A DNA stretch of 64,000 nucleotides from Candidatus Krumholzibacteriota bacterium (GTDB lineage: Bacteria > Krumholzibacteriota > Krumholzibacteriia > Krumholzibacteriales > Krumholzibacteriaceae). The position numbers and the translations under genes are program-made. The stretch covers positions 1 to 64,000 of the forward strand of contig JAFGCX010000027.1 in assembly GCA_016932415.1 (NCBI GenBank), written 5' to 3'. The notes beneath the pieces were generated by a model that searched no databases, was not told the DNA's origin, and saw only the letters and a program-made list of their open reading frames with translations. Shown piece by piece: positions 41,563 to 52,300 of the stretch (its first letter is position 1; each line of letters starts with the position of its first letter).

Positions 41563-42561
41563 TTGAGATATCTTTTCAGTTTTCTGCCTGTGATTGTATT
41601 TCTGCTGGCTCTGAAAAGTATGGACAGCTACAAGCTGGTGAGATTCAGGGCGATCGTTCTTGCCCTCCTCGCGGGGGTCGTCTTCGCTCTCCTGAGCATG
41701 GTAATAAACAGGTCTCTTATCGCCACAATATCGATCGAGACAGCCGATTACTCAAAATATATCGCTCCGATCGTAGAAGAATCGTTGAAATCTGTCTATA
41801 TCGCCTATCTGATCGCGTCAAGAAGGACAGGGTTTCTGGTTGATGCCGCGATTTTCGGATTCGCCGTCGGGGCGGGCTTCGCGATTATAGAAAACAGTTA
41901 TTATATCATCGCGCTTGGAAATAATAACCCGCTTATCAGCATCATCCGGGGATTCGGACCGGCGATAATGCATGGAGGGACGACAGCGATTCTTGCCATC
42001 GTCGCTAAAAATATTTTCGACCGCAAATCAAGTCACTCTTTCTCTTTTATCTTCCCGGCACTATTGCCTGCTGTAGTGATACATTCGATCTTCAATCATT
42101 TCCTCGTCTCTCCTGTAATATCGGCAGCGGGGCTCGTCATTATTCTCCCGTCCCTTATGATCGCCGTCTTCACCAGGAGCGAAAGATCCCTTTCAAGGTG
42201 GCTTGGCATAGGCTTCGACGCCGACGCCGATATGCTAGAGATGATAACGACTGGCCAGATACTCGATTCTCACGTCGGGAAATATCTGATTTCGCTTAAA
42301 AACAATTTTTCAGGAGAAGTCCTCGCTGATATGCTTTGCCTGCTCAGAATTCATCTTGAATTGTCGATAAGAGCCAAGGGACTCCTTTTAATGAAGGAAT
42401 CGGGGTTCACCCCCCCGCCCGATCCTGAGTTGAAAGAAAAATTCGTGGAACTCAATTACCTTAAAAGCAATATAGGCGGCACCGGCATGCTGGCGATGCA
42501 TCCTCTTCTGCGCTGGAGCAGCAGAGACCTTTGGCAGATGCACATGCTTGAAAACCATTGA
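41563..42561 (+). CDS. PrsW-family intramembrane metalloprotease
   Basis: A 332-residue polytopic membrane protein with a TTG start (GGGGGAG six bases upstream). It carries the PrsW motifs in order: the glutamate pair E72-E73 in APIVEESLKS, E110-N111 in GFAIIENSYY, H137 in MHGGTTAIL and a late histidine pair in HSIFNHF. PrsW in Bacillus makes the first cut in the anti-sigma factor RsiW. A C-terminal cytoplasmic part of about 140 residues, helical, is extra to the core. Its gene follows the metallopeptidase by about 40 bases in a cluster headed by an ECF sigma/anti-sigma pair, so the anti-sigma at 35588-36370 is the obvious candidate substrate. Confidence 0.9.
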   Translation: MRYLFSFLPVIVFLLALKSMDSYKLVRFRAIVLALLAGVVFALLSMVINRSLIATISIETADYSKYIAPIVEESLKSVYIAYLIASRRTGFLVDAAIFGFAVGAGFAIIENSYYIIALGNNNPLISIIRGFGPAIMHGGTTAILAIVAKNIFDRKSSHSFSFIFPALLPAVVIHSIFNHFLVSPVISAAGLVIILPSLMIAVFTRSERSLSRWLGIGFDADADMLEMITTGQILDSHVGKYLISLKNNFSGEVLADMLCLLRIHLELSIRAKGLLLMKESGFTPPPDPELKEKFVELNYLKSNIGGTGMLAMHPLLRWSSRDLWQMHMLENH

Positions 42562-42587
42562 GACTGCTGCCAGGATCAATCCCGGGT

Positions 42588-45500
42588 TCAGTTCTTCCTG
42601 TAGTCACTCCCCCCATCCCCGATGAGAATAAAAGCCGACCAGTAGAATGGGTGTTCGTACGGTCTGCTTCCATCTTCATCTTCGAGATTCATAAGCCAGT
42701 TCTTGGCTTCCGTAAGGGCCTCTGCCTTCGGCATAGGCGTATTTTCCCCGCCGTTTCTTACATCGGTGTATGCTCCGAAATAATTCTCATAAAACCGTTT
42801 CATCAACCTGGTAGTCGCTCTATCCTCGACTTTCCAGAGACTGACCACCATGCTTCTCGCGCCAGATTGAAAAAAAGCGTGCGACAACCCGATATATCCC
42901 TCTCCCGCGAGCCTCATACCAAGCCCGGTCTCACACGCGCTCAAATTGACGAGATCGGCGTCGAGATCCCATTCGCGCACTATCTCTCCCGCGGAAAGCA
43001 GCCCGTCATATATCCTCCTGCCCTCGAGAGCCGCTTTCACAGGATCTGGAAGTCCCGCTTGTGACAGGACCAGAGATGATCTCTCCGGATACCGGTCATC
43101 TATCAGGGCATGGGTAGCAATATGGATGATCGAAAAACTTGACAGTGTTCCCTTTACGGCGAAGTTCGCCAGATTCTTCTCCGACGCGTCCGGTCCGAGC
43201 AGAACGACCGATTCCCCGGATATTTTCGCTATCTCTTCTATCTCCTCGCGGCTTCCAGCAAGCCGGGGCAGCCTGGCTATCGCCGCCGAATCGCGGGAAT
43301 ACCCCCCCCGCTGCCTCGCCTCGTCACTGGCGCCGTCCATTTTCACCATTTTTAACAAAGTATCGGGTGCCTCGATATCGTTCGACATCACAACGAGATC
43401 CTCCCCGGAGAATGGAGGATCGCCAACGAGAAGCGCTTTTTTTGATTTATTCCGATTCCTTTTCGATCCCTTCTCCGCGAGCCATGCCGAGATAGTAGCC
43501 GACGGTGCGTACGATATCGTGTATTTCTCACAAAGATAACTGCCATCGCTATCTACGAGCGCTTCTACCGGAAGGCCAAGCATCGCCCCCGATGGTATGA
43601 TTATCAGTCTCTCAATGTCCTCGAGTTCCAGGGAGAGGGGAGCCATCCTTTCTTCCCAGAATTCCTTTGAGCGTTTCGCCAGAGCCTCGATATGGATTCC
43701 GGCAGAAGCAAAAGACCTTCTCAGGTCATACCCTCTTCTGAAGGGCGACCCGGATCGTTCACGACCATCGGGGCCGAGCCTCTCCCATCTGACTGGCCCG
43801 TTCTTCCTGATGACATATCCCCAGGAGGAATATTCGCCCTTCTTTTCCTCGACATCGAGCCATCCGATCATCGCTGTCTTTCCCCGCAGGCTTTTCTGGA
43901 TCTTCTTAAGCTGATAAGCCATCCCTCCTGTCATGGGGTATTTTTTCGCCATCCTGCTCTGGACCTCGCTCAACCGTGCCTGCGCTCTGAGTAATTCGTC
44001 GTATGCTTCCGAGGCTTTTTTATCGGCCTCTTTTGATCCTTCTTCCCCCGCGGCTGTTTTTAAGACGGCCAATCTTTGCTCAAGTCCGCCGATCTCCCTT
44101 CGCATCGATTCGATCGTCTCAGCTTCCTCTTCAGTGAATGGCTGCTTGCCGGATACGGACAGCAGTTCGGCAAGTACCCTGCCCATCTCCCTTTCGGCAT
44201 ATTGCCACGCCTTTTTTTCCCGGCCTGTTGAAAGAAGGACATCCGCCAGTCTTGAATATGGTGATTTCTGGAACGTCACCCTGCCAAATCCCGTTCCTAC
44301 CCTGAGCCTCGACGAATCATATACCTTTATCGCCTGGTTAAGAAAAGGTTCCGCATCTTTATATTTCCCCTGGGCGAGATAGTGATTTGAATAACTGAAA
44401 AGACACATTGATATATAAGGATGATCCTGCCCGAGAAGATCTTTGAAAAGAGAAAGAGATTCTCCATAATATTGCTCCGCCTCCTGATAATTCCCTCCAT
44501 CCCTGTAATTTCTCGCGAGGTTGAGAAGAACGATTGCCGACTCGGGATGGTTATCCTTTGATATTTCGCGTCTGATTCGCAGAGCTTTCAGGTACAGTGG
44601 TTCCGCTTTCTCATATTCTCCCGTATCGTGAAACAGGTCAGCGAGATTATTGTAAGATGCAGAGACTATCCCGTCAGTCTCGCCGAATATCCCCTCGAAT
44701 ATTTCTATCGCCTGGCGATAAAGCTGCTCCGCTCCGGCATAAAACTCCCTGTCCTGAAGAAGGCTGCCAAGGTTAAGCATTACTATCGCCCTGTCAAAGG
44801 AATGATCGTCCTCGAGCTGAGAATATATATTCAACGCCTGGCGAAAAAGTGGTTCGGCTTCCTGAATATCCCCCTTCGCGACAAGAGTTGTCGCCAGGTC
44901 GTTCATGCAGCTGGCTACGTCAGGGTCTATTTCTCCCCACATCTGCCGGTAGACGGCAAGCACGCGCCTGAACAGAGCCTCCGCTTCGGCAAGCTCTCCC
45001 TTATCCTTGAGGAGACTTCCCAGGCTGCTCATCACCCATGCCGAATTCTCCTGATCATCTATCTCTTCAGAGGAATAGATCGCGTACGCCTCGCGGTAAA
45101 GAGTATCAACATCTTCCATTCTTCCCATCTCATGGAGCAATATTCCGAGATTGGTAAGATCCTCCGCTACGAAAGGATGCATCTTTCCGAGGATCTCCCT
45201 GTCCAGTTCAAGAGCCTTGCGATAATATCTTTCGGCCTCTTCCCTTCCTCCCGAATAATCATGGAGGAACGCGGTGACGGTGAGGATCCTGGCAAGCTCG
45301 GGACATCTGGCCCCAAGGAAGTTCTTTTTTATATCGTACTGTTCATTTGTGATCGCGATCGCTTTTTCTATTTCGTCTTTGTCGTAAGCTTCTTCATAGA
45401 TGGCGTTCATTCCATCCGCCCTCGCCATTTCATTTTTTTCTCTCTCCGTCAGGCGATTGATTTTAAAAAGGGTCGCGACGAGCCTGTCTAAATCTTCAGT

Positions 45501-45713
45501 TTCGAATTTCCTGATTCCTTCTGTCACTGGCGCTTCGCTTAAGAGATATTCCGCGATCTTAAGCGCCTCATCGTAGCGGCCCTCGATCCTCAGGACAGAG
45601 ATGCTGTCGGAAAGAGCTTCCAGAAAAGCTGTATTTTCAGCGGCCATAATCGGGCAGCACAGGTTTAAAAGCATTCCCATAGCAAACGGGAAGAGAACCA
45701 GTGTCCTTTTCAT
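42588..45713 (-). CDS. Exported TPR-CHAT caspase-like protease
   Basis: A 1041-residue protein. The start at 45713 has GGAGG and begins a signal peptide (MKRTLVLFPFAMGMLLNL, CCPIMAAE), so it is exported; the earlier in-frame ATG adds 23 unlikely residues. About twelve tetratricopeptide repeats (about 60-520), such as AERYYRKALELDREILGKMH, are followed by a coiled coil (about 560-640) and a C-terminal CHAT domain (about 740-1041) with the catalytic dyad: histidine in IIHIATHALIDD and cysteine in LVNLSACETGLG; SHAFFQSGARSMVVSLWKV follows. CHAT proteins are caspase-like cysteine proteases, usually cytoplasmic. The exported form is located just after the giant surface protein gene and a small exported gene, so it may cleave or process the giant protein. 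Confidence 0.93.
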   Translation of the reverse strand: MKRTLVLFPFAMGMLLNLCCPIMAAENTAFLEALSDSISVLRIEGRYDEALKIAEYLLSEAPVTEGIRKFETEDLDRLVATLFKINRLTEREKNEMARADGMNAIYEEAYDKDEIEKAIAITNEQYDIKKNFLGARCPELARILTVTAFLHDYSGGREEAERYYRKALELDREILGKMHPFVAEDLTNLGILLHEMGRMEDVDTLYREAYAIYSSEEIDDQENSAWVMSSLGSLLKDKGELAEAEALFRRVLAVYRQMWGEIDPDVASCMNDLATTLVAKGDIQEAEPLFRQALNIYSQLEDDHSFDRAIVMLNLGSLLQDREFYAGAEQLYRQAIEIFEGIFGETDGIVSASYNNLADLFHDTGEYEKAEPLYLKALRIRREISKDNHPESAIVLLNLARNYRDGGNYQEAEQYYGESLSLFKDLLGQDHPYISMCLFSYSNHYLAQGKYKDAEPFLNQAIKVYDSSRLRVGTGFGRVTFQKSPYSRLADVLLSTGREKKAWQYAEREMGRVLAELLSVSGKQPFTEEEAETIESMRREIGGLEQRLAVLKTAAGEEGSKEADKKASEAYDELLRAQARLSEVQSRMAKKYPMTGGMAYQLKKIQKSLRGKTAMIGWLDVEEKKGEYSSWGYVIRKNGPVRWERLGPDGRERSGSPFRRGYDLRRSFASAGIHIEALAKRSKEFWEERMAPLSLELEDIERLIIIPSGAMLGLPVEALVDSDGSYLCEKYTISYAPSATISAWLAEKGSKRNRNKSKKALLVGDPPFSGEDLVVMSNDIEAPDTLLKMVKMDGASDEARQRGGYSRDSAAIARLPRLAGSREEIEEIAKISGESVVLLGPDASEKNLANFAVKGTLSSFSIIHIATHALIDDRYPERSSLVLSQAGLPDPVKAALEGRRIYDGLLSAGEIVREWDLDADLVNLSACETGLGMRLAGEGYIGLSHAFFQSGARSMVVSLWKVEDRATTRLMKRFYENYFGAYTDVRNGGENTPMPKAEALTEAKNWLMNLEDEDGSRPYEHPFYWSAFILIGDGGSDYRKN

Positions 45714-45798
45714 CGCGTTCCTCCGGATGGACGGTACTATTATCGCGTTTTGATGGAATAGAATAATATCATAAAGCAGCAATAGCAGTATATCTCTA

Positions 45799-46254
45799 TT
45801 ACTCCCTGAGCAAGGCCTTGATAGCTCCCCATGAAGTCGAATCGTTAGATATCAATCCCTGTATCAGGTCTATCATGATCCTGTTTTCGCCGATATCATC
45901 CTGGCTTATCCTCTTTCTCTCGTAGAGATATTCCTCTTCCTCCCCATCGGCCCTCGCCCAGATTTCCACCCAGTCATCGGTTGAGACGACGCATCCGCCC
46001 GTAAAATCAAGGAATACCACCTTGTATTTTCCTTCATCCAACCCATTTCCGAGCTCAGATACGCCCTCGATGTCCTTTGTCGCGTTCACGACTCTGATAA
46101 AATAATTCTCGCTGGAGGGAGTACCATAACTGTCGGCGTACATCATCCCGTATACGACGAAGACTGCCGATTCATCCTGGGCCGACACCCCGGTTGGACC
46201 CGAGGCAGCCAGCATGAATATGATCGCCGCCAGAACAAACGACCTTCCTTTCAT
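45799..46254 (-). CDS. Small exported protein of unknown function
   Basis: A 151-residue protein; the start at 46254 has GGAAGGAAG upstream and gives a signal peptide (RSFVLAAIIFMLAASG, then GVSAQD). The open frame runs further upstream to just after the giant gene's stop but without a signal. The mature part is beta-rich (FVVYGMMYADSYGTPSSENYF), with an acidic patch (DGEEEEYLYERKRISQDD). I recognise no family. It lies between the giant surface protein and the CHAT protease genes, with gaps of 87 and 85 bases, so the three probably share one transcript. Confidence 0.7.
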   Translation of the reverse strand: MKGRSFVLAAIIFMLAASGPTGVSAQDESAVFVVYGMMYADSYGTPSSENYFIRVVNATKDIEGVSELGNGLDEGKYKVVFLDFTGGCVVSTDDWVEIWARADGEEEEYLYERKRISQDDIGENRIMIDLIQGLISNDSTSWGAIKALLRE

Positions 46255-46341
46255 ATTCTTCCTTCCTTTCATCTGTAATAGCCTTTTATAAAATCCATAT
46301 TTTCCCCTTTTTTCACCGATGGATTCGTGTATGCAACCCAC

Positions 46342-49300
46342 TCATCGTAAAATAACCATCTTCAAAGCTTTCTTGTAATCTACAGTCTCCAGCCTGTAGA
46401 AATAGACCCCCGATGCTGTAAGGGATCCGTTGTTATTGCGTCCGTCCCAAGTCATCTGGAAATATCCCGCTTCTCTCTGCTCATCGACCAGAGTGCGGAT
46501 AAGCTGTCCCGCCACGTTGTAGATCTTCAGTTTGACCCGTCCGCGCGCTGATGTCTGGAACCTGATCGTAGTGATGGGATTGAACGGATTGGGAAAATTC
46601 TGATACAGTTTCGTGACGGACGGCATGCCTCCTTCAAACAGGGCGTCGAAGTAAGCGTACCTCTTCTTTATGTCGTTATCTTTGATAGTGTATTCAAAAG
46701 GTTCGCATATCTCCCTGCCGGAACTTCCCAGTACCCTTACCTTGAGAATATCCCCCTGCAATATATCGCCGCGGTTTTCGAGATCGATCAGTACGGCTGA
46801 AAATTCTCCACGCTCAAAATCGACTCTTACCGGCACATCTATATTCGTCCGGCTGTTCCGGATTCTGACGGTGCAACCCGGATCGAGGGATTTCTTCTCC
46901 CCCCATATCATCGTCGACAGGCTTCCGGTCACGCCAAGAAGCGGAGCTCCCGCGACCTGATTCTCATTCTCTGTTGGAATATATCCGCCCACAGGAAGCT
47001 GCTGACTGCCGATCCATCCGCTTCCGGTGAATGATAGGGTATCATCCTTTTCGCAGAAAGCTATGTATCCGCGCGCTCCAAGGATTCCGAATCCGTCCCC
47101 GCTGTCGAAATCCGGTATGAAGGCGTTCCATCTTCCTCCAGTGAAATCGTATCTAATAAGCAGATCCGATCCGAGTCTGTCGCAGAACGAACGGGCATTA
47201 AACGGCTCTGCCGGATCGACGGGGAGTGAGACTATATTCATCCCTTCATCTACTATTATCTGTGGCAGATGTGTTATACCGGTGTACGCGACTTCTGCCG
47301 CCTGATCGAGGACCGCGATATATCCCCTGGTATTATCTATGAAGAAACCGTCGCCAGTCTGCTCTGACGGAATGAATGTCTCAAAGCATCCTGCCGTATC
47401 ATACCTGATTATCTGGGAAGCGCCGAGAAGATCAGCGTACGACCGGGCAGTATATTCGCTCGACGGCTCAAGAGGAAGCGCCACCAGGTTTATATCCTGC
47501 GCGTACTCCACGTAATATGTCTTCTCCTCCACATCTACGATAAAGACTCTCTCATTGTTCTCTTCATCTGTTTCGATCACGCTGCCGTTATGATCGACCC
47601 TTATGTATATCCCGTACTGGCCGAGCTGCCTCTGTGATATCCATACTATCTCTACTTCTTTCTCCTCCCCGCTCGCCAGTCTCGCGACAGGGACAGGAGA
47701 GCCTATCAGCGCTCCTCCAAGCTCCGGGTCTCCGTTGAAGAAATGGACCATGAAATTCTCGGCGGGGGCTTCCCCGAGGTTGGTTATTACCGCCCGCACG
47801 CGCACTTCTTCTCCTTCGACAAACGAAGTAAACGCCGAATATCCAGATGAAGAGGCTATATACAGGTCGGGGAATTCCCTCCTGATCACGTTGAGTATCT
47901 CGTTCGTCTCTATCGCGTCGTTGTCATCGAATACTATCAACGCGCTGTTGGTTATCTCTGCTCCGTCGGGAACATCGCTGTCGGGCCTGACAGTGAAATA
48001 GACATGCCCCTCGCCTATACCATTCTCGTCATTGGGCGGAAGGAATCCCGCATCTGGATCGATCGGCGGGAGGCCTGTAGCAGGATCTATCGTATTGAAG
48101 ATCCAGTGGGCTATACCGGTCATCGTATTGATGCCGGCGTTTATCTCAAGCAGATAACCCGATTCAAGCTCGAGTGTCGTATAATAGTAGGACAGGTTCG
48201 CGGGGACCGCGACGACCTGGTCGGAATAGACTATGTCGCCAAGCCTGAATTTGCGCCAGTCAAGATTCTCATCGAGCTGATCCGTTATGACTACCTGCTG
48301 CGCTGCAGCCTGGGCGTCCGGGACATTCTCGAAGTATATCGTGTATGGCAGATCGACGAGCTGGGAAACGAAATTCTCCTCTTCCGGCATAGTCGGCCCG
48401 AGTTTTTCGTTGGGGTCCCTGGCTATTCTAACCGTGACATTCGTCTTTTTCTTCTTGAACTTGTCATCGTCTTTCGCCGAGACATAGAAATCGTTGACCT
48501 TCTCATCAGCTGCGATCAGTCCGAGCGCTGTGATCCCCGTTTCCTGCGTCGGGACCTCGGGAGATCCAAGCGCCGACGCGGCGGAAAGAATCGTCTCGTC
48601 GATCCTGTCGCTGACCAGTTCGGTGATCGTGCTTCCTTCACTGTACAACCGCTCTTCGTTCCACGCTTCGGTAAAGAGCAGGTCGAATGTGTCGGGATCT
48701 ACGATCACTCCGTCGTATTCAAGCCGTTCGACGAAAGCGTCCGCGGCGTCATCGGCCCACGCCGATATAAGAGACCTGTTCTGCTCTGCTCCCCTGAACT
48801 CAGGTTCGGAATAGACCGAGATCACCTCTATGCTGAAATCGGCCATGCCCCAGATGGAGATTGTGAAATCAGATGATGACCCCGCCCCTGTAAAGCTAGT
48901 ATATACGAGGAACGGTTCTCCGTCTGAGACAATGGGAAGTCTCATCATGCCGTCGACGCCGAATGAATACATCGATCCCGCGTCGACTGTCACTGAACTG
49001 ATTATATCGTGCCCATCGCTTCTGCCCAGGTTCATCAGCGCTATGTCGTAATTCGTCCTGACATTCTGCCTTATCGCCGTCGCTCCCTTGATATAAGGCT
49101 GGATCACCGGCCCCACGCCGTCTACAACGGTCACAGAACCGAGAAGTTCCGCCGAATCAGGAGCAGCGGTCGTCAGTACTACATCGTACTGGCCAATAGC
49201 GGCTCCCCTCAGATCGAACCCGGCCTCTACCCTTGTGCTGTTGATCGAATATATGTCCCAGGCTTCTACCGATTCTCCCGCCAGCGGTCTGAGTTTTACC

Positions 49301-52300
49301 GAAACAGCATCGCTGAGGTGTCCTCCCGTTATGGAAAAGGTGACAAGCCCCGTGTTATCTACCACGACCGGCTCTATATCGGTGAGCTCGAAGAGGAATG
49401 ATTCCGGTCTTATCGAGTAGGAACCTCCGCCAGGCACGTAATCGCCATATACCATCAGGTAGCAGACAAGAGTGTCGCAGCCGGGGATGATATGCTCCTG
49501 GCTCCCGATTAGCTCGAACCTGTATTCATAATCGATCCTGTCGGGTACTTCACCGTATTTGATGAACATGACGAGTTCATCATTCTGGCCGAGACACTCC
49601 GTATAGAATCTCAGGTCATTTCCACCCGACGCGCCGAGCCTGTAAAACTGCTGTTCCGAGTACTTGATGATCGACTGGTGCGTAACCCCCAGGGAGAGGG
49701 TCTGAAGGTCGATATCGATATCGTCCTGGGAATATCCCGTGTTGTTAGTCTCGTCAGCCTCGTGTATATTATTACGGATATCAGAGCGGACAAGAGCGTA
49801 ATACCCTCCCGGAAGCAGTCCCGGGACAGACGATTCGATCGCGCTGAGATAATCCGATGTGGCGATCGTGAAACTCAGCCTGACTAGGCCGCCGGCCTGA
49901 AGCCCGCTCGAGTGAAGCAGTTCTCCGAGGTATATATCCCCAAGGGACCATGACGTATCGGGAGAGATATAGACTGCATCGCGCCACTGGCCTTCAAGAT
50001 CGAACTCACTTTCGTTTATCACCGTCCAGATGATCGTTATCGAATCGCCGACTACTCCCGATGGCGGTATAGTAACTCCGCTTACAATCAGATCGGCATC
50101 TGGCGGCGGGATATAGATATGGATCGGGTCCGGATCGTACGCCATGTTGTTGTCTTCGTGTACATATTCGTAGACGTTATCATTCCTGTCGGTCTCGACG
50201 AAGAAGTAGTAGTTCCCCGATATCCCTGACGGTATGGTGACCTGGCGGCTTGCCGGGTATGAAGCGCCGGAAGCGAGGCCCCCGCTGTGATAACGCGTCC
50301 CGAGCAGATAATCGGTCTCATCAAGCATCCTGTCGATCGAGAGATATACTCCGTCATACCAGCTTTCCGGATCGCACGGACCAGTACCTTCGTTGCTTAC
50401 AGTCCAGGTAATTATCGCCGGCTGCCCCGCTATCACTGAATCCTGGTCACAGTCGACGCCCGCGACGGTAAGATCCGGAGGAGTCATCACTATCTCCCGG
50501 AAAATAAAGGCGGTATTGTTCTCTTCCGTCTCTTCAGTGACCGCTTCTCCCGCGTCAGTTATCCCGATAATATAGTATTCTCCCTCTGTCCCTTCAGGAA
50601 GAGAGATCTCGTTCGTCCTCGAGTAACTGCTCAGTGGAGCGAGGTCTCCGACCCGGCTGTACGATACGATGAGGATATCGGTCGAAGTTTCCAGCGTGCT
50701 GTCCGGCGAAAGATAGAACCTGTCAAGCCAGCTCCTCTCCCCTGAAGGTACGCCATAATCGCTTTCATTCGTCACCGTATAGCTCAGCGTGTCCTTGACG
50801 CCGTCGATAAACCCAAGGGTGGTCATCGCGAGATCGGGGGGAGGATCGGGCGGTATCGTACTGATGGTAACGTGAGCCGATCTCATGTTGTTGTCTTCAT
50901 TCCCATGTTCATAGACATTGCCGCCTGCGTCAGCGAGGACAAGGATATAATAATCACCTTCATATCCTTCCGGGATGGTGACGCTCCTGTTACTCTGGTA
51001 GAACTGCCCCGCGCCAAGCGCGCCGTTGTGGGAGAATATACCGATCTGCGTATCGACGCCTGAATTATAAGTGCTGTCTGATGAGAGGTATACGCGGTCA
51101 GTCCAGGACGTAGAGACTGTACCTCCGCTGCCGAGATTGCTCACAGTCCACTGGACCGCCGCCTGCTCGCCCGATGTCATCTGAGTTTCCGGCAGAAGTT
51201 CGGTGACCTGAAGATCTGGCGGAGGCGTCAGGTTGATGACGAATGGCACGACGGCGATATTGTTATCCTCTGCTCCAGGTTCGTACACTTTACCCGTCGC
51301 GTCTGTCACAACGAGAAGATAGTAATCACCTGAAAGACCGTTAGCGATACTGATATTCATCGATTTTGAATATGTCTGGTTTATTACCAGCGCTGCGCTT
51401 CTCTGCGCGGAAAGAAGAAGCTGATCGTCACCGTTGCCGGGAAGACTGTCGGTGGAGAGATAGACATAATCGTACCAGCCAGTCGCTGATGTCTGATCCG
51501 GTCCGAAGTTCTTGACTGTCCAAACTATTTCCGCCGTGGACCCTGACCATGCCTCTCCTGACACTCCCGCTCCGATGATCCTGAGATCAGATTCAGCCAG
51601 CACAGGTTGCACCGGTTCCACGATCTCTATCGGTATCATATATCTCAGTGAATTGTTATTTTCGAAAATATCTTCCTCGACTACGTCGTCGATATCGGTA
51701 TAGACGAATAGATAATACAAACCGGTTATCCCTGAAGGTATATCGACCGTGTACGACCTTGAATAGATCCCTCCGGGATTGAGATACCCGGAATGATAGA
51801 CTCTTTTAAGATTCAAGTCAGTCCCCGTGACCAGGGAATCGTCGACAGATATGTATATCGCGTCCGTCCAACCGGAAGCTGAAGTCGGCCCCGCTCCCTC
51901 ATTGGTGACTTCCCATTCGATTTCCAGAGTCGCTCCGGCTGTGACGGTATCGGAAGCAGTGGAAATGTTGCTCACCACAAGATCGGCCGGTGAGGGAGAA
52001 TTGATGATTATCGGATAGACGTCGCTGAAGTTGTTCAACAGCTCCGGATCGTCGAAACTCAGATCGACATCGGTCCATACGAAGATATATCTGGTCCCGC
52101 TCAGGTTTGATGGAAGGGTAATGGTCCTGATTGTCGTATAGCTCGAATCCGGCTCAAGCGGCTGTCCTGGTATATCTCCTCCGATATGTATGCTGTTGTG
52201 AGGATCGACTATGCTATCCGGGCAGATCATCACCCAGTCCACAGGGGCTGCGGCTCCGGTAGATTCGTCTCCGATGTTGGTCACGGTCCATCTCACCGTC

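Noticed and set aside
42588-45713. Reading the CHAT protein as part of a CRISPR type III-E (craspase) system
   Set aside because: No gRAMP/Cas7-11 gene or CRISPR array is present, and this protein has a signal peptide.
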